Positions 1 to 8,711 of a stretch of DNA of 64,000 nt are shown here, one piece after another. The stretch comes from Polaribacter sp. WD7 (GTDB lineage Bacteria; Bacteroidota; Bacteroidia; Flavobacteriales; Flavobacteriaceae). Every line of letters starts with the position of its first letter. Position 1 is the stretch's first letter. The notes under the pieces were generated by a model. It saw only the letters and a program-made list of their open reading frames with translations, was not told the origin of the DNA and searched no databases. The stretch is from the NCBI RefSeq assembly GCF_003335085.1, contig NZ_QPEJ01000018.1:868001-932000 (forward strand), written 5' to 3'. A program made the translations under genes and the position numbers.

Positions 1-2
1 AG

Positions 3-1340
3 TTGTACGGAGCAGGTTATGTGATTGGACCAGATTATGGTGCTGCTGCTTTTGAGTCTGATTTGCATGAACAATATGCTGTTTCTCATGCAGCACATAA
101 TACTATTATTGTAAACGGTAGCTCTAGAAGAGGAGTGCCTAATTCTGGTACTTGGAATAATATTACAGATACAATTGCGCTACAAGCTGTAGAACCTAAA
201 CCTTACGAAAACCCTATTTCACAGAATTTTAGTTTTTCAACACAATTTTTAGATGACAATATCAATAATGTAGATCAACAAAGAACTAATGGTATTTTAA
301 GAACAAGTAAAACTTCTGGGTATTATATTGATGTTTTTAGATCAAAATCCAATACCGAAAATAATTTTCATGACTACTTATTTCATGGTTTAGGAGACGC
401 AGTACAAATAAAGTCTCAAGATGAAACGCTATTATTAAAGAATACGCCAGAAAGATATCAAAATGATATAGGAGATGAAAGAAAACAACCAGGATGGAGA
501 TGGTATTCTAATGCTAAAACATCAGAATTAACTAATAGTGAAATTTCTGTAAGATTTGATGTACAAGTTACCAATGATTTTTTACATGTGCATATTCCTG
601 CTGGTGAAGAAAAAGAATATACTACTGCGTTGGCGCCACCAACTAAAGAAGTGAAAAACGGGTATAGTGCTAAGAATACACAGTTGTTTGTAATGCGTAA
701 ATATGGAGAAGCGTGGAATAAGCCATTTATTGCTATTTATGAGCCGTCAGCAAATTCAGAAAGTACTATAAAATCTACAGAACATATTGTAGAACATGAT
801 AAAATAGTAGGTGTAAAAGTAACTTCAGAAGTAAATAGACAAACTATAATAGATTATGTTTTTTCTAACGAATCAGATAAAGAGACAATACAAATACCTT
901 CTCTTGGTATAAGGTTTGTGGGTAGGTTTGGTGTTGTTCGTGTGCAGCCAAAATTGACGACTACAGAGGTTTCTATGTATATTGGTAAAGGGCAGCAACT
1001 TTCTATTATGGATCAAAATCTTACTGCTGATGCAACAGGAAAAGCTTACAAAGAGGTAGTGTTAAATAAGGTGCTCTCAATATTAAAAAATAAAAATCAA
1101 CAAGAAGCTATTTTAGTATCCCCAAACCCTAATTCTGGTGAATTAATTATAAATATTCCTAAATCTATAGAAAATGTTGATGTTGAGGTATTAGATGTAA
1201 ATTCAAAACTAATTTTGTCAGTAACTAAAAATGTTATAGATGGTAAAATTCAATTAAGTATGGTAGATACAGCTAAAGGTGTTTATTTTATAAAATTAAA
1301 TTTAATAAAACCTGTTTTTGTCAAATATATCAAAAATTAA
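3..1340 (+). CDS. Heparinase II/III-fold polysaccharide lyase, C-terminal part, with T9SS sorting domain (partial)
   Basis: The frame is open at the left edge, so the N-terminal toroid and signal peptide lie outside the window. The first visible codon (TTG, Leu) is internal: the LYGAG stretch aligns with the middle of the paralogue at 35289-37736. What remains is the beta-sandwich half of a heparinase II/III-like lyase (HNTIIVNG, later RYQNDIGD and the APPTKE region, all mirrored in the paralogue), followed by about 75 residues with SPNPNSGEL and GVYFIKL typical of a type A T9SS sorting domain. Known ulvan lyases of this fold are in PL37 and PL40; the subfamily cannot be settled here. It is inferred to be an exported or surface uronate lyase. 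The paralogue lacks the T9SS tail. A terminator follows at 1386-1406. Confidence 0.7.
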   Translation: MYGAGYVIGPDYGAAAFESDLHEQYAVSHAAHNTIIVNGSSRRGVPNSGTWNNITDTIALQAVEPKPYENPISQNFSFSTQFLDDNINNVDQQRTNGILRTSKTSGYYIDVFRSKSNTENNFHDYLFHGLGDAVQIKSQDETLLLKNTPERYQNDIGDERKQPGWRWYSNAKTSELTNSEISVRFDVQVTNDFLHVHIPAGEEKEYTTALAPPTKEVKNGYSAKNTQLFVMRKYGEAWNKPFIAIYEPSANSESTIKSTEHIVEHDKIVGVKVTSEVNRQTIIDYVFSNESDKETIQIPSLGIRFVGRFGVVRVQPKLTTTEVSMYIGKGQQLSIMDQNLTADATGKAYKEVVLNKVLSILKNKNQQEAILVSPNPNSGELIINIPKSIENVDVEVLDVNSKLILSVTKNVIDGKIQLSMVDTAKGVYFIKLNLIKPVFVKYIKN

Positions 1341-1385
1341 AAATATTTTTTTAATGATTTGAAAATTAGAATTTTAAAAAAACCT

Positions 1386-1406
1386 AAAAACCTATTTCAG
1401 GTTTTT
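1386..1406 (+). terminator. Rho-independent terminator
   Basis: An 8-bp stem (AAAAACCT/AGGTTTTT) closes a 5-base ATTTC loop. It lies 45 bp after the stop of the upstream lyase and just before the next promoter. Confidence 0.65.
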
Positions 1407-1411
1407 AGTTA

Positions 1412-1456
1412 CAGGATACATCAGGATGCGAAAACCTTTGTTTGTGGTTAAAATTG
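1412..1456 (+). promoter_or_regulatory. PUL operator (CAGGAT direct repeat) plus -7 box, site 1
   Basis: CAGGATACATCAGGAT lies at 1412-1427, two perfect half-sites 10 bp apart. A TAnnTTTG-like box, TAAAATTG, lies at 1449-1456, exactly 37 bp after the start of the repeat. Transcription would start near 1463. Confidence 0.75.
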
Positions 1457-1575
1457 TATATTAAAAAGATAATATATAGTAGTTTTAAATTATAGGCTCT
1501 AAAACATATCTTTTTTTAGTTAGACAATAGTAGTTAGATAAACAATCTATGAAAGCATCTCTTCCATAAATACAA

Positions 1576-1683
1576 ATGATACTAACACTAAAAGAGTGTA
1601 AAGATTTTTCAAAGGGAATATATCTTACAAAGATAATTTCTAGCAATAATAAAGTATTTAATTCTAAAATAATTATCAAGTAA
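1576..1683 (+). pseudogene. Relic of a T9SS C-terminal sorting domain
   Basis: A 35-codon frame from an ATG at 1576 to the TAA at 1681-1683. Its product contains FSKGIYLTKI and ends in SKIIIK, matching the last strands of the sorting domains in this window (for example FSAGIYLVK and KLVIK at the end of the sulfatase at 6187-8580). An in-frame stop lies just upstream at 1567, so nothing else of the domain is readable. It ends one base before the ATG at 1685. I read it as the 3' remnant of a deleted secreted-enzyme gene that was first in this transcription unit. It could also be a translated leader peptide. Confidence 0.55.
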
Positions 1684-1684
1684 A

Positions 1685-4150
1685 ATGAAATTAAAATTAC
1701 AACAACTATTAATTTTATTCTTTGTGTCAGTTACTATACAGGCACAAGTTACATTAGAAAGAGAAGTTAAAATTACAGATTTAGCTATGTATTTTAATGG
1801 TGTTAGAAATCAAAATAGTACAAGACAGAGTGGAACTGAAGCATATGATTATGCATATGGTCCTGCGTTGTCACCGCATGGAGACTGTATAAAAAATTAT
1901 AAGCAATATGTGTTTATGACTTGGTATCGTGGAGGCAAACTAGATAGACATGTAATGTTAACACGTTATAATACAGAAACGGGTGCTATGAAAACTATTG
2001 AGTTTCCGCATCAGCATACAGGATTGAAAGGAAAATGGTGGATAGGAGAAACCCACAATACAATAGCAATAGGTATTAGCCCTTTAAACGGTACCATACA
2101 TATGGTGTATGATATGCATGCCTATACTAATAGTGGTGCTTTTACTAACGATTATTTTAGATATACATACTCGGTACCAAATGCAGCAGAACTTTCTGAT
2201 GAAGAATTTACATTAGATAAATTTGTAAAAGATCCTATAGATGGAGATTACAAACATTGTACAATGGATGGTGTTAGAGATGCTCCACATTATGATAGAT
2301 TTACATACCCTCAATTTTTCTTAAATAACCAAGGCGAATTATTTTTAACAGCCAGAGATGGAACTTCACATGATGGGGCACAAGCTTTTATAAAATATGA
2401 TGCAAATGCTACAAAATGGGGTAGGTTTACACATTTTAATGCACTTGGTGCTGGTAGTAAAGGAGAAACCAACAACTGGAGTATTTATGGAAGTATAAAA
2501 TACGCAAACGGAAAAATTAGAGCAGGTTTTCAAAGAAGATTAAATACAGGGTCAGATAAATATCAGTTTCAAAATGGTGTTTATTATGCCTATTCAGATG
2601 ATCCTTCAGGAGCTTCTCAATGGAAAAACCATAAAGGGGAAGATATGACATATCCTCTAGTAAAAGCAGAAGAAGTTTTAGTTTTTGAACCAGGAGATCT
2701 AGTAGAAACTACAGCACAAAACAAAGTGCATATTGTAAGTGGTTTTGATTGGACAGTTACAGATAATGAAGATGTGCATATTATTAGTAGAGTAAAAGAT
2801 AATGAAAATAACATTACTAAATATATTCATAGTTACAAGCCAAATGGAGCTAGTGAATTTATTATTTCAACAGATTTTAACGGAGCACAAGCTTTATATA
2901 CTTCAGGAGAATATGTATATATAATTGGTTTAAATTCTTCTGGAAGACCATTTGTAGAAAGAGCAGAAGGAGGTACTAATCTTTTTACAAAAGTATACGA
3001 GCAAACTTCTGGTAGAAGATTTAGCAAAGGGCAGGTTTACATTGCAGATGGTAAACTATACTACTATCTGTTAGAAAATAATGCAACTAACAATACAACT
3101 ACTACTAGAACAACATATTTACAAGTTATTGACTTAGCTGTAGAAAATGGTCCAAAACCTTTTGCTGTTAATTTAGTAACACCTACAGATAATCAATCAT
3201 TTAATGAAGGAGATAATGTGCAGTTATATGCCATTGCTTCTGCAGATGAAGGAGAAATTACTAAAGTTGCCTTTATGGTAAATGATGAGTTGTTAGAAGA
3301 AGATGCAACAAAACCTTATATTTTAGATTGGACTCCAGAGACTACAGGTACTTATCAAATAAAAGCAGTAGCTTACAAAACAAGCGGAGAAAGTATAACA
3401 TCTACAGAGGTATCTATAGCAGTTAATGAAATTGATGAATCAGATTTAACAATAAACACCTATAGATTACAGAATACGGCTACAGGTAAGTTTTTAGTAG
3501 CAGCCAATACTGCACAACCAGTAACTACGAGCGATTCTGGTGAGAAAGAAGATTGGCATTGGGATTTCTTTAAACTTACCAAAGACGGTAAAGAATATCA
3601 TAATATAGACAGTAAACAAAATGGTGTTTTAAGAGCGACAGGAGCAGGTTTTGCTGCAGGAGCTTTTCTTGTAGTAAGTACTACTAAATCTCCAACAGTA
3701 GAAGATTCTGATAAAATTTGGACAGTACATTATAATGAAAACAATAAAACCTTTAGGTTTGAAGCAGGTACAAGCAAAAGATATATGTACCATGATGTTG
3801 ATGGTAACATTTACACTAAAGACGTAGAAGAAACAGATGCAAGAAGCATCTGGAAAGCTATACCTACAAACCAAGTATTAAGTGTTGCAGAAGATTTTAC
3901 ACAATCTTCTGGCATACAGATTTTTCCAAATCCGGCAAAGAGTTCTTTCAATATTTCATTAAATAAAATAGGAATATCCGAAATTGTAATTACAGACATG
4001 CTAGGTAAAATAGTTTATGAAACAGTAACAGACTTAGATAGAGTTGAAGTTGCAAGAGATCATAGATTTACATCTGGTGTTTACATTGTAAAAGTAACCG
4101 CTAAGAAATCGCAGGCAAAAATATTTTATCAAAAACTAGTTTTAGAATAA
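1685..4150 (+). CDS. Secreted BNR-4 propeller lyase (PL24/PL25-like ulvan lyase) with Ig-like, glycan-binding and T9SS domains
   Basis: 821 residues. Signal peptide 1-20, then a BNR-4 seven-bladed-propeller region to about 490. It contains SPHGDC (H65), FMTWYRGG and GETHNT (H124), in keeping with the His-based active sites of PL24/PL25 ulvan lyases. An Ig-like domain (about 494-584), a glycan-binding-like module (about 586-730, with TGKFL and YHNIDS) and a T9SS sorting domain (FPNPAKSS, about 743-821) follow. The last two recur in the proteins at 4280, 6187 and 54670. The expected reaction is endo-type beta-elimination between sulfated rhamnose and uronic acid, outside the cell. The close paralogue is at 54670-57108. 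Family level is fairly sure; substrate is inferred from the locus. Confidence 0.75.
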   Translation: MKLKLQQLLILFFVSVTIQAQVTLEREVKITDLAMYFNGVRNQNSTRQSGTEAYDYAYGPALSPHGDCIKNYKQYVFMTWYRGGKLDRHVMLTRYNTETGAMKTIEFPHQHTGLKGKWWIGETHNTIAIGISPLNGTIHMVYDMHAYTNSGAFTNDYFRYTYSVPNAAELSDEEFTLDKFVKDPIDGDYKHCTMDGVRDAPHYDRFTYPQFFLNNQGELFLTARDGTSHDGAQAFIKYDANATKWGRFTHFNALGAGSKGETNNWSIYGSIKYANGKIRAGFQRRLNTGSDKYQFQNGVYYAYSDDPSGASQWKNHKGEDMTYPLVKAEEVLVFEPGDLVETTAQNKVHIVSGFDWTVTDNEDVHIISRVKDNENNITKYIHSYKPNGASEFIISTDFNGAQALYTSGEYVYIIGLNSSGRPFVERAEGGTNLFTKVYEQTSGRRFSKGQVYIADGKLYYYLLENNATNNTTTTRTTYLQVIDLAVENGPKPFAVNLVTPTDNQSFNEGDNVQLYAIASADEGEITKVAFMVNDELLEEDATKPYILDWTPETTGTYQIKAVAYKTSGESITSTEVSIAVNEIDESDLTINTYRLQNTATGKFLVAANTAQPVTTSDSGEKEDWHWDFFKLTKDGKEYHNIDSKQNGVLRATGAGFAAGAFLVVSTTKSPTVEDSDKIWTVHYNENNKTFRFEAGTSKRYMYHDVDGNIYTKDVEETDARSIWKAIPTNQVLSVAEDFTQSSGIQIFPNPAKSSFNISLNKIGISEIVITDMLGKIVYETVTDLDRVEVARDHRFTSGVYIVKVTAKKSQAKIFYQKLVLE

Positions 4151-4194
4151 AAAAAAAGTTTTTTAAGAAAAAAAATAAGTAAGTTTCACAATGT

Positions 4195-4239
4195 CAGGAT
4201 ACTTCAGGATAGAGACAAGATTGTTTTTAATGAAATTTG
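4195..4239 (+). promoter_or_regulatory. PUL operator plus -7 box, site 2
   Basis: CAGGATACTTCAGGAT at 4195-4210, with a box GAAATTTG at 4232-4239 (offset 37 bp). It lies 69 bp before the ATG at 4280 and implies a leader of about 34 nt. Confidence 0.75.
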
Positions 4240-4279
4240 CGTAATTAATAGTATAAATAATAACAGTTATAAGATATAT

Positions 4280-5857
4280 ATGAAAAAAAATACTTTAAAG
4301 TTTTTGTTAGTTTTTAGTTTTTTAATTTTCTCCTTATCTACAGCAGCACAATCAACTGCATCAGATGAAGATACTAGTGAAATTACAAGTTGTACAGATG
4401 AGGGAACAAATACTTCTAGAGGAGAAGATGTTGATAACCCTGTAAATGTAGGTACTGTAGATGATAGAAGTTGTTATGCAAACTATAAAGAAGTTACTAT
4501 AGATGATACTGTTTGGGGGGTGTACAACATCACCAGGAACTCAAATCACCAAGATCAAGTTCGTGCTAACGGAACCAAATTACAACCAAGAATAGAGCGT
4601 TCTTTATCTAGATCTAGAACTACAGGAGTAGGAAGTTTTGCAAGATTTACAGGTACTGTAAGAATTTTAGAAGTTGGTGATGCTACAGGTATTACTAATG
4701 ATGGTAGTTATATCATGCAAGCCAAAGGAAAACATTCAGGTGGTGGTGGTTCTGCAGATCCAGCAATCTGTTTATATATTGCTAGACCTGTTTACGGTGT
4801 AGATGATAATGGTAAATTTGGTCAAGTTGCCTTTAAATTATATAGAGAGCAAATTAACTTTAGAGGAGGAGAAGGAAGTTCTGGTAGAAGAGAAGTGTTC
4901 TTAACAGAAATAGAAAAAAATGTAGCAACAGATATAGTGCTTGAAGTAGGTTTTAGAGAAGATCCAAATGACCCTTCAAAAAGAATACATTATGCTGATG
5001 CAACTATAGGTGGAGAAACTTTTAACTGGAATATACCTGAGCCAGAAAAAGGTAACGAATCTGGTATTAGATATGGAGCCTACAGAGTAAAAGGAGGTAG
5101 AGCTCAGATAAGATGGGCAAATACAACTTATCAGAAAAAAGAAGTTGTGTATAGCCCAGAAGTAAATACAGAGTTTAGTAGATTTAGAAACGTGGCTACA
5201 GGTAAGTTCTTAACACATAATGGTCAAAGCGCAAAACCTGTACTAATGAGTGATTCAGGAGAAGAAGATGATAAATATTGGGCAATAGTTCCGTCTGGTA
5301 ACTTTTTTAATATTGATAGTAAAACATTTGGAATATTGCGCGCACCAGGTGCTGGATTTAAAGAAGGACCATATGTAGTTGTAAGTACAGGAAATGCTCC
5401 TCCATCAGCAGATGCTGATAAAATATGGAAAGTGCATAGAAATGAAAACAATGATACATATAGGTTTGAATCTAACCAAACAGGTAGGTATTTGTATGCT
5501 ATTTCAGATGAAAAATTAGATACTCGTAAAGTTGACGAAACAGATGAAAGAAGTGTGTGGGAATTAATACCAGAAGGTGAAGTTTTAAGTGTTTCAGACA
5601 GTTTTTCTGAAGCTTCTTCAATACATATTTTTCCAAATCCAGCAAGTGGTTCATTTAATATAGCATTGAATAATATTGGAGAGTCTGAAGTTGTTGTTAT
5701 AGATATGTTAGGTAAAACAGTATTTAAAACCACAACAAATTTAGATAGATTACAAATAGCAAGAGATGGTAGATTTAATGCAGGTGTATACATTGTTAAA
5801 GTAACTTCTATAGAGGCACAACCTCGAATATTTCACCAAAAATTAATTCTAGACTAA
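4280..5857 (+). CDS. PL28-like ulvan lyase with ulvan-binding-type module and T9SS domain
   Basis: 525 residues. Signal peptide 1-24, then a beta-jelly-roll catalytic region of about 35-290 ([34 protein letters not shown]). Its layout matches the PL28 ulvan lyases known from Nonlabens ulvanivorans and Formosa agariphila: a PL7-like fold, then a binding module, then a T9SS tail. The module at about 295-435 ([21 protein letters not shown]) is shared with three other proteins of the locus. The sorting domain begins at IFPNPASG (about 449). The enzyme should cut ulvan endolytically next to glucuronic acid, outside the cell. It is a single-gene unit with its own operator and a strong terminator. 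PL28 is assigned by overall resemblance, since catalytic residues were not checked by alignment. Confidence 0.75.
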   Translation: MKKNTLKFLLVFSFLIFSLSTAAQSTASDEDTSEITSCTDEGTNTSRGEDVDNPVNVGTVDDRSCYANYKEVTIDDTVWGVYNITRNSNHQDQVRANGTKLQPRIERSLSRSRTTGVGSFARFTGTVRILEVGDATGITNDGSYIMQAKGKHSGGGGSADPAICLYIARPVYGVDDNGKFGQVAFKLYREQINFRGGEGSSGRREVFLTEIEKNVATDIVLEVGFREDPNDPSKRIHYADATIGGETFNWNIPEPEKGNESGIRYGAYRVKGGRAQIRWANTTYQKKEVVYSPEVNTEFSRFRNVATGKFLTHNGQSAKPVLMSDSGEEDDKYWAIVPSGNFFNIDSKTFGILRAPGAGFKEGPYVVVSTGNAPPSADADKIWKVHRNENNDTYRFESNQTGRYLYAISDEKLDTRKVDETDERSVWELIPEGEVLSVSDSFSEASSIHIFPNPASGSFNIALNNIGESEVVVIDMLGKTVFKTTTNLDRLQIARDGRFNAGVYIVKVTSIEAQPRIFHQKLILD

Positions 5858-5883
5858 GAAAATTTAGAACGTTATAAAATAAG

Positions 5884-5908
5884 AGTCAATACTTAAAAAG
5901 TATTGACT
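5884..5908 (+). terminator. Rho-independent terminator
   Basis: An 11-bp perfect stem (AGTCAATACTT/AAGTATTGACT) with an AAA loop, followed by a T-rich tract, 26 bp after the PL28-like stop codon. Confidence 0.85.
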
Positions 5909-6119
5909 TTTGTTTTTATGGCTATTTCATAACTTAAAGGACTACAGTAATAATCTGATTTCGAGTGAATTTACGATTGAAATGATTGTAATTCGTATAG
6001 AGAATAAAAATGTTAACTTCTATAGTAGCTCCTAATATAGTGTTTTTGTAAAAAAAATACTTAAAATTAATATGTTGAAACTATTTTAAATCACAATATA
6101 CAACAAATTATCATAGTAT

Positions 6120-6164
6120 CAGGATACATCAGGACGTATAAAACAATAACTTATTGTACTTTAG
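6120..6164 (+). promoter_or_regulatory. PUL operator plus -7 box, site 3
   Basis: CAGGATACATCAGGAC at 6120-6135 and box TACTTTAG at 6157-6164 (offset 37 bp), 51 bp before the ATG at 6187. Confidence 0.72.
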
Positions 6165-6186
6165 AGAACTACAATAGCTTAATTCC

Positions 6187-8580
6187 ATGAACAAAAACAC
6201 GATTATATTATTTTTAATACTTACTACGTCATTTATACAATCGCAAACTAATGTGCTTATATTTATGGTTGATGATTTGCGAGACGAGTTAAATTGTTAT
6301 GGAAATACCCACATACAAAGCCCTAATATAGATAAATTAGCTCAGGAGGGTGTTAAATTTAATAAAGCTTATAGTCAGCAAGCCATATGTGCACCATCTC
6401 GCATGAGTATTTTAACAGGGTTAAGACCAGAATCTATTGGTATTTATGATATTTTCACAAGATTAAGATCAGTGCATAAAGAGGTGGTAACTATGCCTCA
6501 ATTATTTAAAGAAAATGGATATAAAACGGTTAGTATCGGTAAAGTATATCATCATGGAATAGACGATCAAGATAAATGGACTACTTATATTGGTAAAAAA
6601 GACAACAAGTATGTATTAGAGGAAAATAAGGGGAGTAGAGCAGTTTATGAAGATGCAGATGTAGATGACGATGTTTATAAAGATGGTACTGTTGCCAGAG
6701 ACGCAATTACTACCTTAAATCAGATTAAAGAAGACAATTTTTTGATGGTACTTGGGTTTAGCAAACCTCATTTGCCATTTAATGCACCAAAAAAATATTG
6801 GGATTTGTATGATCTCAATACTATTGAAGTTCCTAGTAGAAAAAGGCCTACAGACATATATAGATTAGCATTAACCAACTACGGAGAATTGAGAGGGTAT
6901 GATGATATGCCTGCTCAAGGAGATTTAAATGATGAGTTAACTAAAAAGTTAATACAAGGTTATTATGCTTGTGTAAGTTATGTAGATGCCCAGGTAGGAA
7001 GAGTAATGGCTGAATTAGAAAGGTTAGATCTTCGTAAAAACACAATGGTTATTTTTATGAGTGACCACGGGTATAAAATTGGAGAATATGGTTCTTGGAA
7101 CAAGCACTCTAATATGGAAATTGATACTAAAGTACCATTGATTATCAGTAGAGAAACTTCTCATACAAACCGTAAGACAAATGTGTCCTCAGAAGCTTTG
7201 GTAGAAAACGTAGATATTTTTTCTACAATAATAGATGTATGCGGTTTAAGTTCTCCAATAATTGATGGTAAAAGTATGGCACAATTATTAGATAATCCAA
7301 ATATAGATTGGAATGACGGAGCGTATTCTTTATATCCTAAAGGATCAATTATGGGGGTTACAGTTACAGATGGTGAATGGAGGTATACAGAATGGAGGAA
7401 TGCAACTACTCAAGCCATAAATAGTAAAGAGCTGTATTATCATGGTGTAAGTCAAGTTGCAGATGCAAATTTAGCAGGTAAAACAGAACAAGCGCAGGTG
7501 CAAGAGCGTATGGCAAATTTGTTGTATGAAAGATTTCCTTTAGATATGGAGCCATTTAATACAAAAAGAGATATAGGAGACAATTCTGAATTAAAATTTG
7601 AAATAGCAATAACTTCCCCTACCAATAATGAAGTATTTGATTTAAATCAGCAAATAACTATCCAAGCAAAAGCAACAGCAAAAGAAGGAAGCACCGTTTC
7701 TCAAGTTGTGTTTAAAATCAACGGAGAAGATTATGAGACAGACACAACTGCTCCATATAGTGTCACATGGTCATCTAATGCAGAGGGTGTTTATCGTTTT
7801 ACAGCAGAAGCGTCAAATTCAGAAAACCAAACTACACTATCAGAAGAGATTGTAGTTCAAGTTAGTGATATAGATGAAACAGATATTTCTAGTAATGTGT
7901 ATAGAATAAGAAATCTTGCTACGGGCAAATATTTAAAATCGTCTGGAGCTACAATACTAGAAAGTGATTATGTAGAGGGAGATCAATCTCTAAATTGGAC
8001 ATTTATAGAAACCAAGTTTAATGAAGAAGATTACCATAATATTGATAGTGAAATTAATGGAATATTAAGAGCTTCTGGCTCAGGTAATACAATACCTCAT
8101 GCTATTGTCAATACAGGAAGAATGCCACCAAACTCAGATGTAGATAAAGTTTGGACTGTACATTACAACGTTGTCGAAAAAACATATCGATTTGAAATTA
8201 GAGATCAAAATAGATTTTTATACAACCAAAATGATGGTTTATTTTATAACCTTCCTGCAGAAGAAACAGATACTAGAAGTTTATGGCAATTAGAGCTAGC
8301 AGGCAGTAATCCTTTAAGTCTAAAAGAAAATATTTTCAATCAATCTTTTGTAAATATTTATCCTAATCCTGCAAGTAACAGTTTTACAATTACCATAGAT
8401 ACATTTGGTAAAGCTGAGGTTTTTATATACAATATGCTTGGTAAACTGATATATAACAATACAACTAATAATGGAAGTATAAAGGTTGATAATTTGAGAG
8501 AATTTTCAGCTGGTATATATCTTGTAAAAACACTTACTCATGACGATAAAGCTGATCAAAAAAAACTAGTTATTAAATAA
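6187..8580 (+). CDS. Secreted modular S1 sulfatase (S1_7/iduronate-2-sulfatase type) with Ig-like, glycan-binding and T9SS domains
   Basis: 797 residues, signal peptide 1-19. The sulfatase domain runs to about 465: FMVDDLRDE metal-binding start, C68 in CAPSR (the Cys that must become formylglycine), and [11 protein letters not shown] as in iduronate-2-sulfatase-like S1_7 enzymes. Then an Ig-like domain (about 478-567), the locus-specific glycan-binding-like module (about 570-705; LATGKYL, YHNIDS, DKVWTVH) and a T9SS domain (YPNPASNS to the end). The same module and tail sit on the lyases at 1685 and 4280, so this sulfatase probably works on polymeric sulfated glycan outside the cell. The sulfate position is unknown. 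No maturation enzyme is encoded in the window. Confidence 0.85.
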   Translation: MNKNTIILFLILTTSFIQSQTNVLIFMVDDLRDELNCYGNTHIQSPNIDKLAQEGVKFNKAYSQQAICAPSRMSILTGLRPESIGIYDIFTRLRSVHKEVVTMPQLFKENGYKTVSIGKVYHHGIDDQDKWTTYIGKKDNKYVLEENKGSRAVYEDADVDDDVYKDGTVARDAITTLNQIKEDNFLMVLGFSKPHLPFNAPKKYWDLYDLNTIEVPSRKRPTDIYRLALTNYGELRGYDDMPAQGDLNDELTKKLIQGYYACVSYVDAQVGRVMAELERLDLRKNTMVIFMSDHGYKIGEYGSWNKHSNMEIDTKVPLIISRETSHTNRKTNVSSEALVENVDIFSTIIDVCGLSSPIIDGKSMAQLLDNPNIDWNDGAYSLYPKGSIMGVTVTDGEWRYTEWRNATTQAINSKELYYHGVSQVADANLAGKTEQAQVQERMANLLYERFPLDMEPFNTKRDIGDNSELKFEIAITSPTNNEVFDLNQQITIQAKATAKEGSTVSQVVFKINGEDYETDTTAPYSVTWSSNAEGVYRFTAEASNSENQTTLSEEIVVQVSDIDETDISSNVYRIRNLATGKYLKSSGATILESDYVEGDQSLNWTFIETKFNEEDYHNIDSEINGILRASGSGNTIPHAIVNTGRMPPNSDVDKVWTVHYNVVEKTYRFEIRDQNRFLYNQNDGLFYNLPAEETDTRSLWQLELAGSNPLSLKENIFNQSFVNIYPNPASNSFTITIDTFGKAEVFIYNMLGKLIYNNTTNNGSIKVDNLREFSAGIYLVKTLTHDDKADQKKLVIK

Positions 8581-8640
8581 ATTAGTAGTAGCTAAAGATG
8601 CTCCACTAAAAAAATAGATGTTATTTTTAGCATAAAATAG

Positions 8641-8685
8641 CAGGACAAAACAGGATGGTTAAAGTTAGAGACCTTCCTAACTTCG
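8641..8685 (+). promoter_or_regulatory. PUL operator plus -7 box, site 4
   Basis: CAGGACAAAACAGGAT at 8641-8656 and box TAACTTCG at 8678-8685 (offset 37 bp), 55 bp before the ATG at 8712. It probably drives the 8712-16817 run, since no second operator is seen before the genes at 10739 and 14037. Confidence 0.72.
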
Positions 8686-8711
8686 GCTTACATCAAAATA
8701 CATAATATTCA

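Larger units (their letters stand above)
1341..1684 (+). other. Gene-free stretch with terminator, operator/promoter, long leader and a T9SS-domain relic
   Basis: These 344 bases hold a hairpin terminator, a CAGGAT direct-repeat operator with its promoter box, and a leader of about 220 nt before the ATG at 1685. The leader ends with a 35-codon frame that reads like the tail of a T9SS sorting domain. Elsewhere in this window the operator lies 51-86 bp from the start codon; here it is 257 bp away, which suggests a lost gene. Confidence 0.6.
5858..6186 (+). other. Gene-free stretch between the PL28-like and sulfatase units
   Basis: It holds the terminator at 5884-5908 and the operator/promoter at 6120-6164. 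In the roughly 210 bases between them I see only AT-rich sequence with no credible coding frame or relic. Confidence 0.6.

Noticed and set aside
5224..5793. 189-codon open frame on the - strand inside the PL28-like gene, and similar reverse frames elsewhere
   Set aside because: Each lies fully within a well-supported + strand gene, has no recognisable domain, and reads as the antisense of conserved motifs.
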